This document shows, in pieces, positions 52,401 through 62,548 of a stretch of 64,000 nucleotides of DNA (position 1 is the first letter of the stretch; each line of letters begins with the position of its first letter). Where the stretch lies: positions 691,451 through 755,450 of the forward strand of contig NW_008710145.1 in assembly GCF_000327385.1 (NCBI RefSeq). The letters run 5' to 3'. A program made the position numbers and the translations under genes. This DNA is from Lottia gigantea (taxonomy: Eukaryota; Mollusca; Gastropoda; Lottiidae). The notes below the pieces were generated by a model. That model was not told where the DNA came from, ran no database searches, and worked only from the letters and a program-made list of their open reading frames with translations.

Positions 52401-53025
52401 ATTTAGATTGAGTATTAAGAGGTGGTTATTTATTATTCAATTAGTATGTTTAATTTGTCATCTGTACAAACTTACACTATTAATTGAAGCCTGTACACTG
52501 TAACACAGCTGGTTCCTTTAACCATTTCTTCATATTTGTGCATGTATGAACGTGGGAATGTTTATCAAATATATTATTTGTTGTGGTTCTCCTACACTTG
52601 TGATGACTTTGAAACAAATCTTTTGGTTCATTCACTAACTTAACATGGCCTGCGTACGTCAAGATACACCCTGTTTCCCATGTCAGTGGTAGAGGGCTGA
52701 CTCAGAAAGAGCTTCTAGTCATTTACACAAGACAAGGGTTTTTTCCTTGTGCTACAGGCTGTGCATGCTTAAGGTGCAGCTGACAGTTCAGTTAAAAATC
52801 AAAAAGAGTAGTCAGCTGTATGCTGTTTTTCTTCATTAGCCCAATAAGGTGCAAAAAGTAGGATGTAATTTAAGTTTGCTGTATGATTCTATTATAGACA
52901 ATGAAAAAGAAAAGAAGGCTGCTATTAGTGAAGACTCTATGAATATGTTAACTTTGAATGGTGATGCTAATAATGATGATGATGATGATGAAGAAGATAT
53001 ATTCAACGTAAACCGTGACAGATGA
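46408..53025 (+). CDS. SLC35C2: SLC35C2 nucleotide-sugar-transporter-like protein
   Basis: Nine exons: 46408-46590, 46898-47048, 48079-48142, 49122-49194, 49633-49801, 50086-50169, 50565-50740, 50971-51094, 52898-53025 (1152 bases, 383 aa); phases close. It is a ten-helix drug/metabolite-transporter-type membrane protein. Matches to SLC35C2 are dense: [110 protein letters not shown]35C2 sits in the Golgi/ERGIC and in mammals is reported to promote Notch fucosylation, competing with or aiding GDP-fucose use. The cytosolic tail is acidic and includes a run of Asp encoded by a GAT repeat (52973-52990). The last intron (51095-52897) is the longest and holds a family B element, a dispersed repeat and a SINE. 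Confidence 0.96.
49286..49530 (+). repeat. tRNA-derived SINE, copy 1 (SLC35C2 intron)
   Basis: Head contains a pol III-type B box, GGTTCAATCCC (49346-49356), preceded by an A-box-like CTCAGTGAGTTAG (49306-49318) at the spacing seen in tRNA-derived SINEs. The body (GCTACAAGCTGTGCACTTTA ... AGCCCAATCAGGTGCATAAA) is shared with a second copy at about 52672-52872. Confidence 0.7.
51354..51621. repeat. Family B palindromic MITE, copy B3 (SLC35C2 last intron)
   Basis: Carries the family blocks ATAGCATCAATTTGCACCAT and CAATCATCTGTGGTTCCTGC and the inverted return GGAATTGTAGGAACCACA. It ends TAGAAAACC then TTTTTACAATCCCTTTAAT, the inverted form of the ATTAAAGGGATTGT terminus. The left end is diverged, so its start is approximate. 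Confidence 0.7.
52036..52280. repeat. Dispersed repeat with GTCCGTCCGTC motif
   Basis: Contains TAGACCCACATC, ATGTGGACGTATATTG, CCCGTCCGTCCGTCAACATT, TTATTGCCCTTGCCCC and GAAGGGCGTATATAGCTGTG. From memory, CCGTCCGTCCGTC followed by an ATTGCCC-type block is a common theme of repeats in mollusc genomes. A shorter, diverged relative may lie at 10045-10110. No coding capacity. Confidence 0.5.
52672..52872 (+). repeat. SINE, copy 2, 5'-diverged (SLC35C2 last intron)
   Basis: Shares GCTACAGGCTGTGCAT and AGCCCAATAAGGTGCAAAAA with the SINE at 49286-49530. The tRNA-like head is weak here (GTCAGTGGTAGAGGGCTGAC may be an A-box remnant), so this is an old or truncated copy. It ends about 25 bp before the last SLC35C2 exon. 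Confidence 0.5.
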
Positions 53026-55734
53026 TGATTATCATTCTTTAGACTATTGTGGGTTAGGGCTGTATTGTATTTGTTAATTATGCTATAATATGGGCAAGGT
53101 GATACAATTTAATGTATCAGTTCATGTAAAACTTTTTCTTAACTCATTCCTATATGCCAGATTTAGAAAGCAGAGATATTTATTCAAAATTGAAATTGTA
53201 AGTAACACATGTCCAAGGTTAATGTGCTGATTAAGACTTGCTTAAGTACAACCCAATTTAAAACAAATATACATGCATATAACTAGAGCTATAAATACCA
53301 AAGAAGCAGGTCTTTGGGATTTAGTGGAAAAATTAAAAAAAAAATGAATTTTATAGGTAATTTAATGTGCCAATGTCATTTTGGGGCATCTATGTAATTT
53401 CAAAACTTTAAGCATACTTCCATGTGCTAATATTGTAGATATTGTTTTTTTCTATGTTTGTCAATAACAAATTGTATCTCTCAATAATCAATATATAATT
53501 ATTATTTCAAAAGCAAGAAGTTACCCACCTGTATGTCATTTTAATTTTGAAAAACTGATATCAGAATCTATTTAATCTACAAAATAGTCATGATAATCTT
53601 GATTGATAAAATCAATGGCACATATCACTTTTAAATTTGTTTTTACTGAACACAAACTCAAGGACATGTTTAAGTAAATTTCTGGAAAGAAGTCATTTTA
53701 AGATATTTGTTGATATCTAACTTAATGAAGTGCTTCCATCCATTTAAAAGACTGAAAAATTAAATGATTTTGTTACTATGTTGAATGGTTGAATGTATTT
53801 GAAGATATGGGTTATGAAAGTACTGTGAAATCATTAATGTTGTGGAATTCCCACAATTATGCTTCCTTGTGACCTTGAAAATAAAAGATTTCACACTCGA
53901 TAATTATGTTATTGTTAAATGTTCTACTGTTCTAGACCTCATCAACACAGAGTAGAAACAACAAGGTAATTAAGTGTGGTAATGGGATCTTTAATTTCCA
54001 GTTTGCTATTATTGAATCACTGGCATGGAGATTGCAAAAATGCCACAGTTGGCTGTTACTATATATATTTGCCATCACACTAGCTCTCGGTTCTATTGGA
54101 TTGCGCCAATTCTGTTTTCAATCCTGTCCAGGTCTTTTTGAACTTTTTGAACAATCTTTGTGAAATGCTGTAAGATTGCTATATAAATCTCCACAAATAA
54201 ATCTGATCTCTTTTCTTTTATACTGAAACAGAACAGCCTGTTCTTAAAATTTTGTTTACATCATATGAAAACTCCCATTTTAGAACATTTCATCTTTATA
54301 AAGTGACAAAACTTTAATGTATAAATAAATATGTGCTGAACATTTTAGATCTAGAAAGCATAAGCCTAAATAAGTGAACTTACATTTCATCTGCAAATGT
54401 ATAAAGGATGTTGATTCAGTTTTTTTTTTCCTTCATGTCAAATTTCTGGCAAAGAACAACAATTTGAAATGAAATACAGTTTTAAAATGATTATTTATTC
54501 TTTTAATGTAATAACAAAAACACAAGAAGTCAAAGAAATTGAGCTCTCTCAAAATGTTATAATTAAAATCTATACCAGCAACAGACATCAGAACCCTGTC
54601 ATTAAAGGGATTATTAAGGTGTTTGCTATATTTTTTAATGTTTATCAGGGACACTGATAGCATCAATTTGCACCATTCTAATTTTCAGTCAATGAATATG
54701 GAATTTCTGATTGAAAATTGGTGCTAATTGATGCTGTAAGTGACGTCATCAAACACACCAATTTCATTTTAGAAAAACCCGTGACAATCCCTTGGAGTAT
54801 AAGGTGTTTTCATAAAACAACTAATGATACATATGAACAGTGTTCATTGGGATATTCGAAAGGTGCTGAATGACATGTAATATTAATACATAAATTGAAA
54901 GAAGTAAAGATCTATATTAAGAAATATCACAGATATGCTACTACTCAACAAAACCAAAATCTTTAACATATGCTCCAATGGTCTATATAAATTTCAATAA
55001 TATTCTAGATGAACTGGACAATTTTGTACTTTGGTATCTGCTGGCATTTATTGTGTAACCAAATAATCATTCTCAACATTAAGAGTATTCTGTTTTTGAT
55101 AGGGTGCTATAAAATTAACATTTTAGCACAAATTAAGAATACAACACAACTATGATGTTCTAAATGTTAATATGGTTGTTGTTCTGAGCGAATTGAAAAA
55201 GTTTTACTATGGACCATGGTAATTTTGTTAAACTTAGTAAGCCAGTAAATAAAATGAGGCTAGCCTAACTGACCATTCTGAGCATTGAGCATAATTAACT
55301 CTGATTTATTCTTAAAAAATACAATATTCATTTAAATTCTCAATTCAAAATACAATATTGACTGTTGTCAGACAGGTCATAACTTTAGTGATCAGATTTG
55401 ATTGATTGTTATTGCAACCAAATTCATAGAAATTAACTAGATAAAAAAAATTTAAGTCACAACCTTTCCTGATACCAGGCCAAAACAATTTTTAATCTTT
55501 TTTCAGACTTGTTAAGTCTAATTTTGATAAAAGCTAGAATATTTCAATAATCATTCGTGTTTTTTTTCCCAATGTTCTTTCCATATTCCGCCTCAGAATC
55601 AGAATAAACTTTGGAATTCTTTGTTTCTGGACAACTATATGAGTGAGGCAGACACCATATAATTATCTATACACAATCTTTTTTAATTTTAATACTTGCT
55701 GATTTGATGATGTAGAGCTTTTCAGTTGCTAGTT
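53026..55734. other. Convergent intergenic region SLC35C2 / NYN-domain gene
   Basis: 2.7 kb, AT-rich, between the 3' ends of two converging genes. It contains family B copy B4 (54601-54793). No further gene or RNA recognised. Confidence 0.4.
54601..54793. repeat. Family B MITE, copy B4 (short)
   Basis: Starts ATTAAAGGGATTATTAAGGT, contains ATAGCATCAATTTGCACCAT, and returns with GAAAATTGGTGCTAATTGAT and TAAGTGACGTCATC. It ends near GTGACAATCCCTTGG. The long central hairpin of B2/B3 is mostly deleted. Confidence 0.65.
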
Positions 55735-58700
55735 TCACAACATAGAATTTAAACAATAATTAGTCAATTTATTGATATCTGTTTCACTCGCGTGATTGTT
55801 TAACACAGACAATATTTGAGTTTCTTGATCTTTCTCACCAAACACAATTTTTAATTGCTCAAAGAGTTGCCTTGTTTCTATTTCTAAACGAGCATGTCTT
55901 TTTTTATCGTGTTCAGTTGATTCTTGGTTAGACTCCCTTCGCGACTGTGTTGCAGAGAAATTTGGTGTTTGATTTCTTGGAATTTGAGCCGGTGGTCTTT
56001 CGTATCGTTCTGTTTGACTTCTTGTGTTTTCACGTCTAGAATAGACGTATAAAGAAACATATTTACACTAAATGAAATTAAAAGAGAAATAGCACTTCTT
56101 GGCTGGCATGAGATATCTTCTTCAGCAATCCTTTATATTCTTCATATATACACATAAATAAGATTTCTGTTCATGATTGTGTTAATGGCTAGTAAAGTTG
56201 AATGAATGATGATACGATGAGAGTAAAAGACTAGCGTAAGGGAGTATATATAAGCTGAAGGTAGAGTTTATGAAAGAGCAACATCTAACAACAGACAGTG
56301 TATTTACCTCCTATAATAATGATTATCTGTGCTAAAACACGGTTGTTGGTAATTATGGTAATTATATGGATTATTCTTGTGATGATGATATTGTTGGTTA
56401 TAATTCTGATAATGTTGTTGTCTTGGATTATTATATTGTTGAGCTTGGTTATAATGATGAGTGTATGGATTAACTTGTCGCAAATTATGTTCTGGAAACA
56501 GTGGCCTAGGCCTGGGTACAGGTTTAACTAAAATATCATCCAAAGATCGTCCATGCTGTCCATAGGGATCCTCAGGTAACATAAAATTATCCCCAACAAA
56601 CACATACGGTATACATCTGAAAAACCAATATTTCACTTATATGAAGGACAGATTTTATACCAAATTTCTACAAGAAACAGAACTTTATAATGTATTTTTA
56701 AAAAGTGATTTATTCATCAACAATATACAAACCTTTCTTCTAACAATCTTCTATAACTAGCTTTATCTTTGAAGAAATCTCGATACTGATCATTAGATAT
56801 AATAACTCCATCTTCTTTATCAGCTAAATCTAATATAAACCTACAAAAACAAAATAGAACTCGTACATCAATTTAGAGCAGTATATTAATGTGTACAAGG
56901 TTCTATTTCTAAGCCTACAATATAGTATCATTCTATTGTTAATACAGCTCGTTTACTTTAAATTTTATTTAAAAACAATGTGTATCAAAAAAGCATCAAA
57001 TCACTACAGAAACTAGGTAAACTAATTATCCTTAAGTAGTCTTACCTCATTTCTGGATGGTTTAATATAATATCATGGTATATCAGTTTACACTCCAAAA
57101 TTTTCATTACATTTCATGTTCTCTTATCTTCCACTCCGATATAATACAAATATACTTAATGCACTACAGAAATGTAATTAGTTGAAGCATATTTTTATGA
57201 TTCCATGCAAAAATTATAACTGGATTGATTTAATACCTGTCATCATAACTAGCTACTCGCTGACCACTTGGTAGCTGTTTATGTGGTGTAAAAGCTAAAT
57301 AACCTTCTGTCTTCAATTTTTCAAGAATTTCCTGATTCCTAATAGGATTAGCAGCAGTTCCTTTCTTTTGTCTCCATCCAGGTACAAATACTGTAATCTT
57401 ATTATGCCCTCTTTGCAGAAAATGTTCCACACAAAGTTTTATACCTTGACAAGAAAATACAGATCCATTTCCATGACTAAAAAAGGAATCAAAATATGTT
57501 TTGGAAAAGTAATTAAGTTTGAAAAATCGTTCTAAATTACTTTTAACTGAGCTTTAAATATCTAGCACACATTAATTCAGAACAAATCTAACAAGATACC
57601 AGTATCTACAAACTTCTTTAAATCAATATAATAAAAATAAAGCTGTCTTACGCCCTAGCTACATTGCTTCCATCAACAACAACATAACGAAGATCACCAT
57701 TTTTCTTTACTGCTTTAGGCAAATTATCTTTTATGTTTGTGACCAGTGTGCCACTTTTCTCTTTTCCACTGTTCTCTTTCCCATCTGGGCTGGTTTTATC
57801 CCATCGAGTTGGTCTTGTGCGAATTTTTGAAGATTGTCCATCGCTATTGTCAGCAGTTTTGTCAGCAGTTTTCACAGGCTGACTATCTTTAGTGGCAGGA
57901 GTAGTGTTTGCTGTAGATGAGGAAATAGCTGTAGTTTTTTGACTAGTTTTAGGAATAGCACCAGATGATGGTGAGGGTTGGTTCCAAATAGTCATCAGAG
58001 CTGTTTGGTCTGTATCTTTTTTCTTTTCTCCTGTACTATTTCTACTTCTTTGACGGGTTGGAAGACTGTCAAGTCTTTTTATTTCTTCTTCATCTTGAAT
58101 TTCAATAACACTCACATCATTTGGGTTTTGTGATGTATCTTGTTCTTTCTGTCTTGTGTTTGATGGACTTATACCTACAAACACTACATCATCATCTTCA
58201 TTTTTGTTCTTCTTTGGGAGTAATCCTAACTCACGTTTTCTTTCACGTATTTTATCCAACATTGGTAAGAATTCATTTGGCTTAATATCACCAGCACTGG
58301 GAACATATAATAATCCTTCTTCAATTTCTTCATATGAATAACCTGCAGATTCAGCAATCTTTTTTAAGTCAACAAATCTTTTGTCGGATGTGTCGTTGTC
58401 CCATACACGTTTGGTTTGTCGAGTTTCTATTCCTGATCCTGAAGCTTCCGATACAGGTATTTTTGATCCTCTGGTATTTGATGTTTTAGGTTTGACATTG
58501 GTAGGTGTCAATGCATGTGCACCAGCTGTTTTTTCAATTAAGACCTCATCATGTATGTTTTCAAGTGTTGTATCATGAAGAATAGAGTCTAACATTGCTC
58601 GTTTCACATTACTGGGTACTGATTCAAAGTCATCCAAATCACCATCTAAATGATCAATATGAGATAAAGTTTCACGAAGAACATTATCGAGTCTTCTTGA

Positions 58701-60600
58701 GCAAGACTCTTTTTCAGCAGTTGATTCCAGTTTGGCGCCCAATAGCTCTTCTAATGATGATAAAGCTAATGTAACAGACAAGATTGAACCAGATATTTCT
58801 ATTTTATCACTTTCTTTCTCTTCAATGACTGTTCTTGTGTTCTTTTCAATACCAGCAAAGATTTCATACTTGAGACCAACATCATCACATGGACAACAAA
58901 CAGTGGCTGATTCTTCTGGATAACATAAAGCATTGACATAATCCTGCAATAAGAAAGGATAGTGTAAAATAGATCAAAAAATGCTAGCATCAGTTGTCTC
59001 CGAGAAGTTAGTTTTACAGTAGGCCTACAAACAGTAGGCTACCCTTTTTGTAAATGTTTAAATTTTTAAATTCAAATAATTAATATTTCTGCTAGGAAGT
59101 CTTTAGTTCAAATAAACACAAATGTTATTCTGACAAATAGGCCTAGAAATATGACATTTAACAAAAAACCAGATCTATCTACCACTGACAGAGGTAGGTC
59201 TGTGAGTGCTTCTAATCTAATTCTAAGAGTGGAACTATACTTAAAGATAGGTTCCCTCATTTTCATTTATGAAAATCAAAATGCTAATTATATGAGAATA
59301 GAAAGTAGAGGAGTTCTAATGACTTGGAAAAATACCAGTTTGTCTCACATGTCCATAATTAATTCATAATTTGCTAAATTAGAAGAGAATTATCAGCAGA
59401 ATTCCAATGAGTGACCAATCAAAAAAGGTCAAAAAGTCTTTTTTTGTTTATCCAGAATGTACAGTCAAGTAACCTAATTTCGAGGAAACCTATTATTCGT
59501 GGATTTCCGGAAAGGATTAATAATTTACATGAGCGACCTTGCGCGACCTCCGCATTAGTTTGTTTTGATAAACATGGGTTTTCTCTACAATATCAGCTAG
59601 TAGAATGAATTCAGTAGTTTCAAGCAAGGTAAAATGTATTAATCTATACTTTGACAAATACAAAATGGCAGATTTAAGTTATTACTAAACGTAACCATTT
59701 TTTATTGGCCATTAAAGTGGACCATTTTCTTATATTGTTTCAGTGACTTTTAGCAATAAATCACGCTACGTATCTTATTTTGTCAGCCACTATTTTTTTT
59801 TTTAAATCGTGGTTCTTTCAAGGAATTGTCACCAGTTATAATGAATTGATATTAAAGATATATACTAAGAGAAGTTAATTATACCACTCAGTATCCATAC
59901 AACGTGTTTTTCTAGACTTATTTATAGATCAAACATTGTACACGAAAATACGTGACGCATTCTGCCACCGTTACCGAGTTGGTTGCTCATGAAATATGGG
60001 TCAAAGTGAAGGATTAATAAATAAAATCGAAACAAACCAATTTTAATTATTTTGTAGAATATCTGAGGAAACATCTAAGACATAAAAAAAAAATTTGTTT
60101 TTTTAACTTTGACGAAATTCGGTGTTGAATCCTTATATCCACGAAAATAAGTTACACCACTGTACATACATGGACATAGATTAATACATTGCTTTAAACT
60201 ACTGAATTCATTCTACTAGCTGATATTGTACAGAAAACCCATGTTTATTAAATCAAACTAATGCGCAAGGTCGCTCATGTAAATTATTAAACATTTCCGG
60301 GAATCCAGAATAATAGGTTTCCACGAAATTAGGTTACTTGACTGTATGTTACAAAAAGCCTGACAGTGACAAGACAATACAAATTAAAGTTATTTCTACC
60401 TTGGTATCCTGGCAATCACAGCTTTTACCCTCAACTGACAACCATTGTTTATTACAGGTCTGTTCATCTTCATCAAACTTGATATCAACATCAAATATTC
60501 CCTCTATTTTCTGTTCACTTTTTTCAACTGCCTCTTTCTTGTTTTTGTCAATCGTAAAATATATTTTAGTAAGAGTGTTATCATTATCATCAGCCATCAT
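55735..60600 (-). CDS. NYN/PIN-domain endoribonuclease, N4BP1/Regnase group
   Basis: Six minus-strand exons: 60600-60400, 58943-57652, 57476-57237, 56840-56733, 56616-56308, 56035-55735 (2451 bases, 816 aa); all phases close. Residues 257-305 look like a small UBA-like bundle (AESAGYSYEEIEEGLL), as in Regnase and N4BP1. The NYN ribonuclease domain spans about 487-645: YVVVDGSNVA, FSCQGIKLCVEHFLQRGH, KITVFVPGWR, ASYDDRFILDLADK, SNDQYRDFF, YVFVGDNFMLPEDPYGQHGR. The acidic residues Asp491, Asp576, Asp595 and Asp599 match the catalytic set. No CCCH finger follows, unlike ZC3H12 proteins. Residues 665-716 are a Tyr/Asn/His/Gln-rich low-complexity tract, and a CUE-like end (LFEQLKIVFGEK to NYCLNSML) closes the protein. 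Relatives degrade viral and cytokine mRNAs. A 5'UTR exon with donor at 60759 and acceptor at 60611 is likely. Intron 1 holds repeats R2, A2 and A3. Ortholog choice among N4BP1, KHNYN and ZC3H12 is open. Confidence 0.9.
59242..59459. repeat. Dispersed repeat R, copy R2 (interrupted by family A element)
   Basis: Matches R1 (17979-18212) up to CCAGAATG; the remaining CATACATGGACAT follows the A2 insertion at 60165-60177. It lies in intron 1 of the NYN-domain gene. Confidence 0.75.
59462..60162. repeat. Family A inverted-repeat element, copy A2 (inserted in repeat R)
   Basis: A 701 bp element starting CAGTCAAGTAACCTAATTTC, with a right end that reads CAGTGGTGTAACTTATTTTC in reverse complement. 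It is flanked by TA at 59460-59461 and 60163-60164. It resembles A1 (2912-3735) throughout, with about 125 bp missing from the middle. No coding capacity. Confidence 0.85.
60177..60344. repeat. Family A end fragment, inverted (copy A3)
   Basis: About 168 bp matching the first 170-180 bp of A2 in reverse complement. It ends GAAATTAGGTTACTTGACTG followed by TA. Only one terminus is present, so this is a second, truncated copy lying 12-14 bp from the end of A2 in opposite orientation. Confidence 0.8.
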
Positions 60601-62548
60601 TTACACCTAAACAAGACAGAAAGTTAGTCAAAATGAGTCAATTTCTAAATTACATCAGAATAGTCTTAGAAAATTCCCATAATGCAAACGAATAATTTCA
60701 AAAGTGAAAGTGAAAAGTTTGGAAAAATTGCGATCAAAATCTAATACACCTTCGTTACCTAAACGCTGAAGAACAGATCGAAGGGAGGCAATTCTTCGTG
60801 GCATCAGACAACAGATCATTTTTAGTTGTTGTAGAGTTGCATCTTCGTTGACGCCACTGAAGATCCAATTCTTCGGCGAAATTTTTTTTTTCTAAATCAA
60901 GAGCAATCCACAGACAATAAGTTCACATTTAATTCAATGCACAATGTGTGATGATGATTATAGCCATCAAATTCCCATTTAAGAGGATTGTAATATAGAC
61001 GATAGTGATAGGACAGACAAATACAAAGGTTACACACAAATATCACGTTGGCAAATGCCAAATCAAATATTCTGTCAAATAAAACATTTCCTCACCATAC
61101 AATGTTAGTGAATTTAGGATACTCTTTATTGAATATTGACTTGTATTTTCAGATCATTTTTAAGAGTAGGTCTGTTTTTGACAACTTATGACCCTTATGG
61201 ACATAATTTCACTGAATATGATTTAAAGGAGACTTTTGCAAAATGGCAAGCATAAAAACCCTAAAAGAAACATCCATATTCAGATTGAATTGCTCACACA
61301 ACTCATGATAATGTCAATTTAAACCCCAAAAATTCAAATCTTTTTAAGATTATTATAATATGTGAAGTATTATTTTAATAATCATGATAATAACAATAAA
61401 ATCAACAAAAACATAGAAGACACATAGACTATAATTTTTTTTAAAAAGATATTGTAAAGGAAATGAGACAAAAGCTATCCCCAATATAATGACTACTATA
61501 AAATTCTAGAGATATAAAAAGCAAGTGGAATATTTGTTGAGGAATGTGAATACAATTTAAATATAATACATTATGAAAGTGTCCAAGTGATAAATTACAG
61601 ACACACGTGATTAAGTCAACTACTGATTAAACAGAATAATAAAGTCATATTTGATGATACAAAATATAAAATTCTTACATGGAATACAATGTATTATATT
61701 ACAATTACAAAATAATCAAGTTTTAAGTCGAGTGAATAGAATAAATAATCAAGTTTTAAATAGAGTGAATAGAATAGATATTGTTATGTTGGAGAATAGG
61801 GTGTTGTTGACTTGATGACTTCTCCATTCAACCGTTCAGTGATTTCTATTGACACTTGACCTTCACAAGACCAACCTATGTAAGCCCTAGTTACAGGTCC
61901 CTAGATAATCACCACACTTCTTTAGATAAAACTATGAAATCAATGGGATTAGGGTCAATCAGTTAGTTTCTACAACAATGATCTATACTGTTTACAATAA
62001 TTTGAAGAATGAATATTGTCGTTATACCTTTTCTAAACTAAAACCTACTACTAAAATACATGCAAATAACAAATCTTTGGTTTGAAAAATTAATCAGCAA
62101 ATCAAATCAGAGTCAATTAATTACCTCAATAGAAAATAACGAACCTAATAATACCTATTTATAACAGATGTTTCTAAATGCACTTTGCTCCTTTTCTGTG
62201 CTAACAAGGTTTTCATATAAAATAATTGTTCCATTCATTACACTCATTCATAATAGTTTCATAACACTATGTAGTTTTGTGATTAAACAATAAAATAAGA
62301 ATAAACAATATTAATTCTTAAACATTATTAAGTAGATAAAATGCTAAATGTAATGGTTTTGATTTAAAGAGACATATCACAGCTAAAACTTTCCTCTTAC
62401 ACCATCACAATCTGAATATAATACAGCTCTAGTTATTTTTTTGAACTAGTGACTCATGTGAGGAACTGAAAATATTATAAGAAGTACATGTTAACAAATT
62501 CAACCAAATTATTCAGTCTGTATTTTAATCAGATTGCTTACAAAATCA
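60601..62548. other. Intergenic region between NYN-domain gene and coiled-coil gene
   Basis: Holds the 5' region of the NYN-domain gene, including a likely untranslated exon ending at 60759 (donor GTAACG), and the 3'UTR of the next gene on the same strand. The putative 5'UTR exon has short upstream frames that do not continue in frame into the coding start. Otherwise AT-rich with nothing recognised. Confidence 0.4.
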
